A stretch of DNA of 7,794 nucleotides from Thermoleophilia bacterium (lineage in GTDB: Bacteria > Actinomycetota > Thermoleophilia > Miltoncostaeales > Miltoncostaeaceae). Of the stretch, positions 1-6,043 are shown piece after piece. Position 1 is the stretch's first letter. Each line of letters begins with the position of its first letter. The position numbers and the translations under genes were made by a program. The DNA lies in assembly GCA_029861485.1 (NCBI GenBank), contig JAOTZF010000081.1, forward strand, positions 1 through 7,794, in the 5' to 3' direction. Under the pieces are notes generated by a model. It searched no databases and was not told where the DNA came from. It saw only the letters and a list, made by a program, of their open reading frames with translations.

Positions 1-1022
1 TGGCGTTCGAACGCGCGCGGCTCGAGGAACCCGGTCAGCACGTCCGCGTCGGAGCTCTCCCTGTCGCCGATTAGCGCAAGCGTGCGCCAGGCGAGCCAGG
101 CGCCGACCACCCAGATCAACGGGCGGAGGCCCGCAGGGGCAACGACGCTCGCGACGCCGACGAGCGCCAGGCCGATCACCGCCATCGAGGTCGCGGTCGT
201 CCGCACGCTGCTCTGGGCCTCGGCTACTCGGAGCGGACGCAAGGCGGCGGTGGCGATGAGCGCCATCGCCACCACGTAGAGGAAGGCCACGGGGAAGACG
301 GCCAGATAGTGCCCGCGGATGACCAGGTAGGAGACGAGCTGGTCGGTGAGAGCAAGAATGGCGAACGCGTAGCCAAGCCAAGTCAGCGCCGTGCGGCCGC
401 TCCACGACGATCTGCGGACCGCGCCGTAGAAGGCGGCGAGCAGCAGTATATCCAGCAGCGCCGGGATGAGCTGGGCAGCGTTCTCGGCTGCAGGCAGGGG
501 CGGGTGCCAGAGGACGCTCGCCACCACGGTTCCCAGCATGAGGAGGGCGCCGGACTCGATCGCGATGGTCTCTATCTGCTTGCGCCGCGAGACCGCGAGG
601 ACCGGCTGTCTCAGGTGCCAGAGCGCCATGTACCAGAACGGGTAGGCCAACAGATAGCCGATCTGCGACCAGGCTGCGGGATTCCGGGGATCTCCGCCGA
701 GCGCGAGGAACGCAACATACGCCGCGCCGCCGCCTGTCCAGCTGAGCAAACCGAGGCCAAGCAGCAGCCACGTGCGGGATTCGAGACCTGCGCTCTGCTG
801 CGAGACGCTCAGGGAACTCATACAGGCGAGCGCGGCGATGAGGGAGTATCCGCCGACCACCGACGCTGCGACGAGGCCCACGAAGAGCTCGTTGTTCGTG
901 TCCGCCCGGCCGAGCGCGACCAGGACGATGGGACCGAGCAACACGGCGGCGACCGCTAATGTCAGCACCCGTTGTGACGGGGTGGGCAGGCGAATGTGGC
1001 TAATGCGCAGCCGTACGGTCAC
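1..1022 (-). CDS. Polytopic membrane protein with probable start of a C-terminal GGDEF (diguanylate cyclase-like) domain; 3' end outside window
   Basis: I translated this frame by hand. It runs open for 340 codons from a GTG at 1022 to the window edge. An in-frame TAG at 1028-1026 leaves GTG-1022 as the only sensible start; the next GTG (codon 19) would fall at the edge of the first helix. No Shine-Dalgarno is visible. After a basic tail (MTVRLRISHIR) come about ten hydrophobic segments, near residues 19-38, 46-69, 85-108, 118-137, 152-172, 183-202, 212-236, 239-262, 277-297 and 300-318. Then follows a short acidic linker and DADVLTGFLEPRAFER at 325-340. That resembles the opening of GGDEF domains (D-x-LTG-L-x-NRR-x-F), with the usual NRR degraded to EPR. 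If so, it is a membrane-anchored c-di-GMP synthase or a degenerate c-di-GMP sensor. The catalytic GG(D/E)EF loop lies outside the window, so activity cannot be judged. The membrane protein call is firm; the GGDEF assignment is moderate. Confidence 0.8.
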   Translation of the reverse strand, partial: MTVRLRISHIRLPTPSQRVLTLAVAAVLLGPIVLVALGRADTNNELFVGLVAASVVGGYSLIAALACMSSLSVSQQSAGLESRTWLLLGLGLLSWTGGGAAYVAFLALGGDPRNPAAWSQIGYLLAYPFWYMALWHLRQPVLAVSRRKQIETIAIESGALLMLGTVVASVLWHPPLPAAENAAQLIPALLDILLLAAFYGAVRRSSWSGRTALTWLGYAFAILALTDQLVSYLVIRGHYLAVFPVAFLYVVAMALIATAALRPLRVAEAQSSVRTTATSMAVIGLALVGVASVVAPAGLRPLIWVVGAWLAWRTLALIGDRESSDADVLTGFLEPRAFER

Positions 1023-1025
1023 GTA

Positions 1026-1057
1026 CTAAAGATCGGCGATGCGAGGCCGATCCTTAG
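1026..1057 (-). promoter_or_regulatory. 12-bp-stem RNA hairpin between the FeeM-like gene and the membrane protein gene
   Basis: On the minus strand the arms are CTAAGGATCGGC (1057-1046) and GCCGATCTTTAG (1037-1026), around an 8-nt loop. All twelve positions pair in RNA if one G-U wobble is allowed. On the plus strand the same position is an A-C mismatch, so the structure fits minus-strand transcripts better. It starts 18 nt after the upstream stop codon and ends 3 nt before the next GTG start. No uridine run follows the stem, so it is not a textbook intrinsic terminator. It could be a weak terminator, an attenuator, or a structure limiting translation of the downstream gene. An AAGGA purine run is buried in the 5' arm, but it is too far from GTG-1022 to be its ribosome binding site. 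Confidence 0.5.
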
Positions 1058-1063
1058 CGCTTG

Positions 1064-1073
1064 CCCACGTGGG
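1064..1073. repeat. 10-bp perfect palindrome CCCACGTGGG
   Basis: This is a self-complementary decamer with a CACGTG core. It lies 2 bp beyond the stop codon of the FeeM-like gene and 6 bp before the hairpin at 1026-1057. It is non-coding. It could be a binding site for a dimeric regulator or a chance palindrome in GC-rich DNA; CACGTG also occurs inside nearby coding regions (for example around 5880). Confidence 0.3.
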
Positions 1074-1075
1074 AC

Positions 1076-1870
1076 TCAGATCATTCCCACCATGTAGGCA
1101 CCAGCGCCACCTCGCGTGACTGGGGATTGCAGAATCGCGATCTTGTCGCGCAGTCTCGACTCCAGGCCCGACTCCTCAAGGAGTGGCGGCAGGACGTCCT
1201 CATGCCACTCTCCCGAAGGAGGGTGTCGCTCGAGCCAGTCGGGGTCCGGTTGGAGCGCGTACTCCGCGACGAGGCGACGCTGCCTCGGCGCGTCTGGATC
1301 CGTGAAGTATTCGACCCACCTCCCCGCGTCCCCGGTCACGACCAGCGTGCCCGGTGCCCCCATCAACATGCGTGGCCCGAACATCAGCTCTCCCATGAGA
1401 ACCTGTGACATGAGCTTTGCCTGCCGAGGGTGGACCGCGAAGAGGGCACGGTGTCCCGCCCCCCTCGCGCCGTTGAGCCGAACGACCGTGCCGAGTACGT
1501 ACCCCAGCACGAGCCGGGAACGATTGCGCCACCGATGCGACACGGCGAGGCCGCTCACTTCGCTGAGCGAGATGACCTCTGCGCGCAGCGCGTCGATCTC
1601 CTCGGAGAAGGCGCGGTCAGCCGGCAATCCGAAGGGACCGTCGTCAACGAGTATGGCGGTGCCGATGGCCTCGTCGCCGGCGTAAACGACGAGAAACTGA
1701 GTGCCGGGGTTCAGGTAGGGGGCGGTGAAACGGCGCCCTGATCGAGTAGCGGTCAGGAAACCGCTCTCGACGAGACCGTCGTGCGCAAGCCGCATCGCGT
1801 CGTCGGCCACCGCGGATTCATCGGATACGACGACGCGAACAGATGTGAGGGCAGGTCTGGTTATGGGCAT
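1076..1870 (-). CDS. FeeM-like N-acyl amino acid synthase (GNAT-fold acyltransferase)
   Basis: This 264-residue protein resembles the FeeM catalytic-core family. Those enzymes join a fatty acyl group, from acyl carrier protein in the known FeeM/FeeL case, to the amino group of an amino acid, and are structurally related to acyl-homoserine lactone synthases. Supporting features are a helical N-terminal segment (about 20-40); FLVVYAGDEAIGTAILV (59-75), a typical GNAT strand-turn-strand; GPFGLPADRAFSEEIDALRA (78-97); SEVSGLAV (103-110), matching the family's EVxxLAV core; and VHPRQ (146-150) followed by MFGPRMLMGAP (163-173), as in the family's C-terminal half. Residues about 195-264 form an extension I do not recognise. 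The start codon ATG-1870 overlaps the upstream ligase stop by one base (TGATG), with no clear ribosome binding site, suggesting translation by re-initiation after the ligase. Substrates cannot be predicted. A generic GNAT acetyltransferase is a less likely alternative. Confidence 0.72.
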   Translation of the reverse strand: MPITRPALTSVRVVVSDESAVADDAMRLAHDGLVESGFLTATRSGRRFTAPYLNPGTQFLVVYAGDEAIGTAILVDDGPFGLPADRAFSEEIDALRAEVISLSEVSGLAVSHRWRNRSRLVLGYVLGTVVRLNGARGAGHRALFAVHPRQAKLMSQVLMGELMFGPRMLMGAPGTLVVTGDAGRWVEYFTDPDAPRQRRLVAEYALQPDPDWLERHPPSGEWHEDVLPPLLEESGLESRLRDKIAILQSPVTRGGAGAYMVGMI

Positions 1871-3318
1871 CAGATCACCGGGTGGTAGGTGGGCTTGTGC
1901 TGGTAGTCGCCAGCGAGGTGGAAGGGGTACTCGGCGTGCGCATGCACCTTGACCCTGCTGGTTGCCCCCGTCGCCTCGCCGAGGAACGCGCCGAGGTCGG
2001 CTGCGAGGCGCGGCGTGGCAACGGTTTCCGGGCGAAGCTGCACGTGAAGAACCGGCTTCGGCGAGGTGTCCAGGTAGAAGCGGCCCGTCAGCACCGCCGC
2101 CTCGGCCGAGTAGCTGAACAGGCGCTGCTTGATCAGCTCAGGTCGCACGGTGCGCCCGCCGATCGTGATTCCGGCCGCCTGGCGGCCCCAGAAGGCGATG
2201 ATCGGCCGCGGAAGGCGCGCGGGAGAGCCCAGCGCCGCGAGCTGCTCGTTGACCCGCTCAGGGGACACGATCTCGCCGAGATCTCCGAGGTCGTAGCGCA
2301 CCAGCGGCAGCAGGCGGCGGGTCAGGGGGGTGAAGGCGAGCGTCGAGGTACCGTCGTCGTGCTGGCGCTCCTCGATGTACAGGCGGGACGGGTCGAATGC
2401 GAAGAGCGTCGGCGTATAGCCCCAGTCCTGCCGGAAGAGCTCGCGCGCCTGCCCCGACTCGTCGAGCAGACTGCGGATCGTGCGAAGTCCCGGGTTCTCG
2501 AAGAGCAGGTTCATGCCGAGCTCCGCGGCGCCCATCGAGATCATGATTCCCGTATTGCCCTGCTCGTGGGGCGCGGGCATGCCCAATAGGCCGCTGACGT
2601 ATCTGCGCCACGACTCGGAGACCCACTCGCCGCCGACGATGCACGCGGTCTCGTTCGCCGTCCACGAGGCTCCGTGGGCGGCGAACAGTCGCTCGGCGAG
2701 CTCCTTCAGGAAGATCGGCTCCGAGAGGATCACGACCCGGGCGAAGCTCGGTCCAACGCGCTCGAAGATCTCCTGGGCCATCTCCAGGTGAACCGAAGGC
2801 GTGGCGACCGTCGCGAGGGTGGTCGGCACCGAGATGCCCATCGGCAGGCAGTTGAGCAAGAGAGTGGAGCTCTCCTCGCCGGCGCCGGCCGCGCGCAGCG
2901 CCGTGTCGGTCGCGGCCTGGAGCGCGAGCAGCTCGGCGCGTGAGGTCACGCCCACCGAGAAGGAGCCGCTCTGGCCGCTCGAGGTGAGGAGCTCTGCGGC
3001 CTCGGCCGTTCCGCCACCCTCGACCCACTGCTCGAGATCCGAGCCGAAGACGTCCCGCTTGGTGAGGTAGGGGACGTCGTCGATGGAGGTGATCCGGGCG
3101 GGGTCTACGCCGCTCGCGTCGAGCCACGCGCCATATCCGGGCGACACCGCGACGGCCCGCCGGAACGCGCCGAATGCGTCCCCCTTCGGATCAGCGAGGC
3201 GATCCGGGGGGGCGGCCTTGGGGCCGCTGGCCGATGGAGGCCGGTCGGCGCCACCGGTTGAGGAAACGGAGGCCATGCTCCGCACGCTAAGGAGGGGTGA
3301 CGGGCGCTTCATGGTCAC
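1870..3318 (-). CDS. Adenylate-forming acyl ligase of the PaaK/CapK/LuxE-like group
   Basis: This 482-residue protein belongs to the ANL superfamily, which activates a carboxylate with ATP and passes it to CoA or another thiol carrier. Visible motifs, in order: SIDDVPYLTKRDVF (78-91), typical of the PaaK entry region; the A3 phosphate loop as TSSGQSGSFSVG (112-123), a variant of TSSGTTGxPxxx; MGAAELGM (262-269) in the position of the YGxTELG motif; RYDLGDLGEIV (341-351), the A7 motif with the ATP-ribose aspartate; the hinge-like GRQAAGITIGGRTVRPELI (378-396); and a late lysine at 475 that may be the catalytic A10 lysine. It is somewhat longer than phenylacetate-CoA ligases because of a Pro/Ser/Ala-rich N-terminus. 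The start is uncertain: GTG-3318, ATG-3312 and ATG-3276 are all possible and none has a well-spaced Shine-Dalgarno. The first two fall inside an 18-bp palindrome. Coupling to the FeeM-like gene suggests it supplies the acyl donor; a free phenylacetate role seems less likely. Confidence 0.78.
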   Translation of the reverse strand: MTMKRPSPLLSVRSMASVSSTGGADRPPSASGPKAAPPDRLADPKGDAFGAFRRAVAVSPGYGAWLDASGVDPARITSIDDVPYLTKRDVFGSDLEQWVEGGGTAEAAELLTSSGQSGSFSVGVTSRAELLALQAATDTALRAAGAGEESSTLLLNCLPMGISVPTTLATVATPSVHLEMAQEIFERVGPSFARVVILSEPIFLKELAERLFAAHGASWTANETACIVGGEWVSESWRRYVSGLLGMPAPHEQGNTGIMISMGAAELGMNLLFENPGLRTIRSLLDESGQARELFRQDWGYTPTLFAFDPSRLYIEERQHDDGTSTLAFTPLTRRLLPLVRYDLGDLGEIVSPERVNEQLAALGSPARLPRPIIAFWGRQAAGITIGGRTVRPELIKQRLFSYSAEAAVLTGRFYLDTSPKPVLHVQLRPETVATPRLAADLGAFLGEATGATSRVKVHAHAEYPFHLAGDYQHKPTYHPVI

Positions 3319-3328
3319 TTGTGACCAT
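3311..3328. promoter_or_regulatory. Perfect 18-bp dyad, candidate operator at the start of the ligase-synthase operon
   Basis: ATGGTCAC-TT-GTGACCAT is two perfect 8-bp inverted arms with a 2-bp spacer. It lies 10 bp beyond the LuxR-type gene's stop codon and covers the GTG-3318 and ATG-3312 candidate starts of the ligase. A further GTGAC half-site lies at 3297-3301. The central spacer is too short for a good RNA loop, so a DNA site for a dimeric regulator is more likely than a terminator. If translation really starts at ATG-3276, the dyad sits about 35 bp upstream, where an operator over a promoter would be expected. The cognate regulator is unknown; the neighbouring LuxR-type protein is one candidate. 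Confidence 0.55.
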
Positions 3329-3338
3329 CTCTGCGCGG

Positions 3339-5987
3339 CTATCGGCGATCTGCTCCGAGCAGCCCTCGCTGCTGCCCCTCCCGGACCGCGGAGGTGCGAT
3401 TCTTCACCTCGAGCTTGGAGAGGATCTTGCCCACGTGACGGGCCACGGTGCGCTCGCTGATGTAGAGCGCCTCGCCGATCTCGCGGTTGGTCAGACCGCG
3501 TGAGAGTTGATTCAAGACCTCCAACTCGCGCTCCGAGAGATCACCCGGACGGCGCGGGCGCCCATCGCTACGCGAGGGAATGCGCCGCCCCCGGGCGCGC
3601 AGCTCTCCTTCTGTGCGCAGCCGCCAGGCCTCGGCGCCGATTTCCCGGAACTCCTGGCGCGCGACGAGTAGCTCCTGGGCTCCGTCGGGATCCGCGGAGC
3701 CGGCGAGGAAACGCGCGAAGATGGCCCACCAGCGATAGCCGAGTCCGGCGAGGGAGTCGACCGCGGGCTGCATGAGCTCGGCGGAGGTCTTTGGGTCCTG
3801 CTCTGCGATCAGAAGGGCCTCGGCGAAGGGGCCGAAGGCCGCCGCCAGCGATGAGCCCCCCTCGGCGAGCTCCACGAGCAGATCGTGGGAGGCTGCGGCC
3901 ACCTCTCCACCCGCAGCGACGCCCGCGACCGCGATCCGCACCACGGCCAGGCGATCATCGCCCTGTCGCCAGAGCTCGAGATGTCGTCGAACGATGTCCT
4001 GGGCATGCTCGTGTTCGCCGAGGACGACCTTCGCCCATGCGTGCCCTGCCCCGACGGGTGCCGCGAGCTCGAAGAGGGTGGTGTCGATCTCCGCTGCCCG
4101 GCCGATGTCGGCGAAGCGCTCAGCCGCGCGGGCCAGGTCGCCTTCGGCGAAGTAGAGCCACGCCAGCCCCGGGTCGGCGGGGGTCGGCGCGTCGCGACCG
4201 AGCTCGCGCCAGCCCGCTGCGGCGGTCTCCAATCGGTGCCGGGCCTCACCGAGCGCGCCGCGTGCGATCAACGTGTCCCCGAGGTTTCCCTCCAAGACGA
4301 GCCGGTGGTCCTCGATGCCGAGCTGCGACGCGCGCTCGATGCCTTCGCGGGCGGCTGCCTCGGCGCGCTCCGGTTGTCCCAGCAGGAGCAGCGCGTGGCT
4401 CTGGTGGATGAGAGCCAGCGTCTCGTTGCGTGTACTCCCGCTTGAGCGCGCCTCGATGATCGCCTTCTCGAAGTGGGCGACTCCTTCGCTGCGCCCTGAT
4501 CGGCCGACCTCGGCCATCCCGAGAAAGATCAGCGCGCGCGTGGCGCTCTCGAGGTCGTGAGCCGAGAGGGATTGCTCACGGGCGCGCTCGGCAAGCGCGT
4601 GCGCCCGCTCGAAGCGGGAGGTGGCGGCCGCGACGCCAGCCGCCTGAGTGAGGGCTTCGGCCCGTGCGCTCGAAGGTGTGACGTCCTCCTGCTCGTCCAG
4701 GTGCTGGGTGAGGGCCTCGAGGGCCTCCGCGTGCCGGCCGAGCATCCAGAGCGCGCTCGACGCCGCGCTCGCGGCCTGCAGCACATCGTCGCTCATGCCG
4801 AGTTCGGCATAGCCTTCGGCGGCCGCATTCAAGGCCTCGACGCTCACGTCCCAGCGCGCGAGCTCGGCAAGCGCGAGGCCTCGCTCGCGAAGCGCGTGCA
4901 GCCGGGCTTCCGGCGGATCGCCCTCGCTATGCCAGCGCAAGCCTCGCTCGGCGTGCTCCAGCGCCTCGGCGGCCCCGCCGGCGCGGTGAAGCTCCGCCGC
5001 CGCTCGGGGCGCCAACTCGACTACCGCCTCCGCGTCACGGGCGGTCACGGCATAGGCGGCGAGCTCACGGGCCGGAGCTCCCGCAGCCCGCCGGTTGACC
5101 AGCACGCCCGCCGCGCGGCGTCGGCGCTCGGCGGGTGGGAGCGACTGCAATGTGGCGACGCGTGTGAGCTCATCGACGAAGCGCCATCGGGTCTCGCCCG
5201 GAGGGGGCACCTGCTCGACGAGGCCGGCGGCGACGAGGTCGTCGAAGTCGGCCTCGATCTGCCCCTCCTCGCGCACGCACAGCGCCGCCAGGGTCGAGGC
5301 TGCGAGCGTGCCCGGAAACAGCGCCGACCATTCGGCGATCTGTCGCGTCGTTGCCGGTAGCTCTGCCAGCACCGCGTGGATCGGTGCCAGGAGCTCGGCC
5401 GGGAGCAGCAGCGGCTCATCGTCGGGGATGCCGCCGCGCGCGGCGGGGGCCAATGCGACCGCTCGTCCCGGCAGGCCGGCAGAGAGCGCGGCGATAGCCT
5501 CTGCGTCCGGGGTCGTCAGCTCGGGCTCGGCCGCCCGCGCGATTGTCGCGATCGCCCGGTCGTCGAGGCGGTCGAGAATCAGCGCCGACACCTCTGGCGG
5601 CGCCTGAGTGGAGCAGACGATCACGAGGGCCCTCGTGCCGGCAAGACGCTCGGCGAGTCTGCGCGGCTCGGTGGAGGTCGGGGGGACATCCCCTGCCACC
5701 ACCGCGATCGGGCGGATTCGCGCCGCCCGCTCGAGATCGCGATACAGGTCGATCGCGGCCAGCTGCTCGGCGATTTGCTCCTCAGCGGTCTCCAGAGGGT
5801 CGTCGATGTGCAACAGCACATGGCCGTCGCTCACGAGCCTGCGGGCGGCTTCACTTGCCAGACGGGTCGTGCCGACCCCACGTGGGCCCACGATCGCGAT
5901 CACCCCGGGCAAACGCCGGGTGAGCTCATCGATGGCGCCGAGCGCCGCCGCGCGACCGATCAACGCGGGCGGCTCGAACACTCGCAT
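3339..5987 (-). CDS. Large LuxR-family ATPase/TPR transcriptional regulator (LAL/MalT type) with altered Walker A motif
   Basis: This 882-residue protein has the LAL/MalT layout: N-terminal STAND-type NTPase, winged-helix region, long helical TPR-like section, C-terminal LuxR helix-turn-helix. It starts MRVFEPPALIGR, the usual opening just before the NTPase. The P-loop at 34-41 reads GPRGVGTT, with threonine where the family has the ATP-binding lysine. A Walker B-like strand PIAVVAGD is at 93-100, and a GLP motif is at 171-173. A winged-helix-like section with FDDLVAAGLVE (249-259) follows, then many Ala/Leu/Glu-rich helical pairs from about 300 to 780. The DNA-binding domain at about 816-876 has DLSERELEVL, GLTNREIGEALYISERTVARH and KLEVKNRTSA. 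The frame stays open to 6266, but that extension overlaps the acyl-CoA dehydrogenase gene and is Arg-rich, so ATG-5987 is preferred; GTG-5999 is an alternative. It ends 20 bp before the ligase and may regulate it. Confidence 0.9.
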   Translation of the reverse strand: MRVFEPPALIGRAAALGAIDELTRRLPGVIAIVGPRGVGTTRLASEAARRLVSDGHVLLHIDDPLETAEEQIAEQLAAIDLYRDLERAARIRPIAVVAGDVPPTSTEPRRLAERLAGTRALVIVCSTQAPPEVSALILDRLDDRAIATIARAAEPELTTPDAEAIAALSAGLPGRAVALAPAARGGIPDDEPLLLPAELLAPIHAVLAELPATTRQIAEWSALFPGTLAASTLAALCVREEGQIEADFDDLVAAGLVEQVPPPGETRWRFVDELTRVATLQSLPPAERRRRAAGVLVNRRAAGAPARELAAYAVTARDAEAVVELAPRAAAELHRAGGAAEALEHAERGLRWHSEGDPPEARLHALRERGLALAELARWDVSVEALNAAAEGYAELGMSDDVLQAASAASSALWMLGRHAEALEALTQHLDEQEDVTPSSARAEALTQAAGVAAATSRFERAHALAERAREQSLSAHDLESATRALIFLGMAEVGRSGRSEGVAHFEKAIIEARSSGSTRNETLALIHQSHALLLLGQPERAEAAAREGIERASQLGIEDHRLVLEGNLGDTLIARGALGEARHRLETAAAGWRELGRDAPTPADPGLAWLYFAEGDLARAAERFADIGRAAEIDTTLFELAAPVGAGHAWAKVVLGEHEHAQDIVRRHLELWRQGDDRLAVVRIAVAGVAAGGEVAAASHDLLVELAEGGSSLAAAFGPFAEALLIAEQDPKTSAELMQPAVDSLAGLGYRWWAIFARFLAGSADPDGAQELLVARQEFREIGAEAWRLRTEGELRARGRRIPSRSDGRPRRPGDLSERELEVLNQLSRGLTNREIGEALYISERTVARHVGKILSKLEVKNRTSAVREGQQRGLLGADRR

Positions 5988-6006
5988 ATTGCGAGGCACG
6001 CGGACG

Positions 6007-6012
6007 ATTGTA
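6007..6012 (-). promoter_or_regulatory. Possible -10 box (TACAAT) for the LuxR-type regulator
   Basis: The minus strand carries TACAAT in the 56-bp gap after the acyl-CoA dehydrogenase. A start point 7-8 nt downstream would fall at or next to the GTG at 5999, four codons before ATG-5987, giving an essentially leaderless mRNA. No Shine-Dalgarno precedes either codon, which is consistent with leaderless translation. No -35 hexamer is recognisable at 17 bp spacing (GCGGGC there), so the call is weak. Confidence 0.3.
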
Positions 6013-6043
6013 GGCACTCGCGGGAGAAGGCCCGCCGAATCCG

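Noticed and set aside
309..959. A 216-codon plus-strand open frame (and smaller ones at 82-279 and 772-1029).
   Set aside because: It is charged and low in hydrophobics without motifs, and is antisense to the continuous membrane protein frame on the minus strand, which has regular hydrophobic helices.
1882..2589. A 235-codon plus-strand open frame, and a 289-codon minus-strand frame at 2258-3127.
   Set aside because: Both are Arg-rich shadows of the ligase gene. The ligase frame carries ordered ANL motifs; these do not resemble any family.
3311..3328. Crp/FNR-type site reading of the 18-bp dyad.
   Set aside because: Crp sites have TGTGA-N6-TCACA arm order; here the arms point the opposite way (TCAC-N2-GTGA).
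3297..3503. Plus-strand frame MTGASWSLV... directly after an AAGGAGG run.
   Set aside because: The AAGGAGG touches the start codon, leaving no spacing. The frame is antisense to the highly conserved LuxR helix-turn-helix, so the similarity to a gene start looks accidental.
6020..6035. Small hairpin GCGGG-AGAAGG-CCCGC after the acyl-CoA dehydrogenase stop as a terminator.
   Set aside because: Only five base pairs and no uridine run on the minus strand; such stems are common by chance at this GC content.
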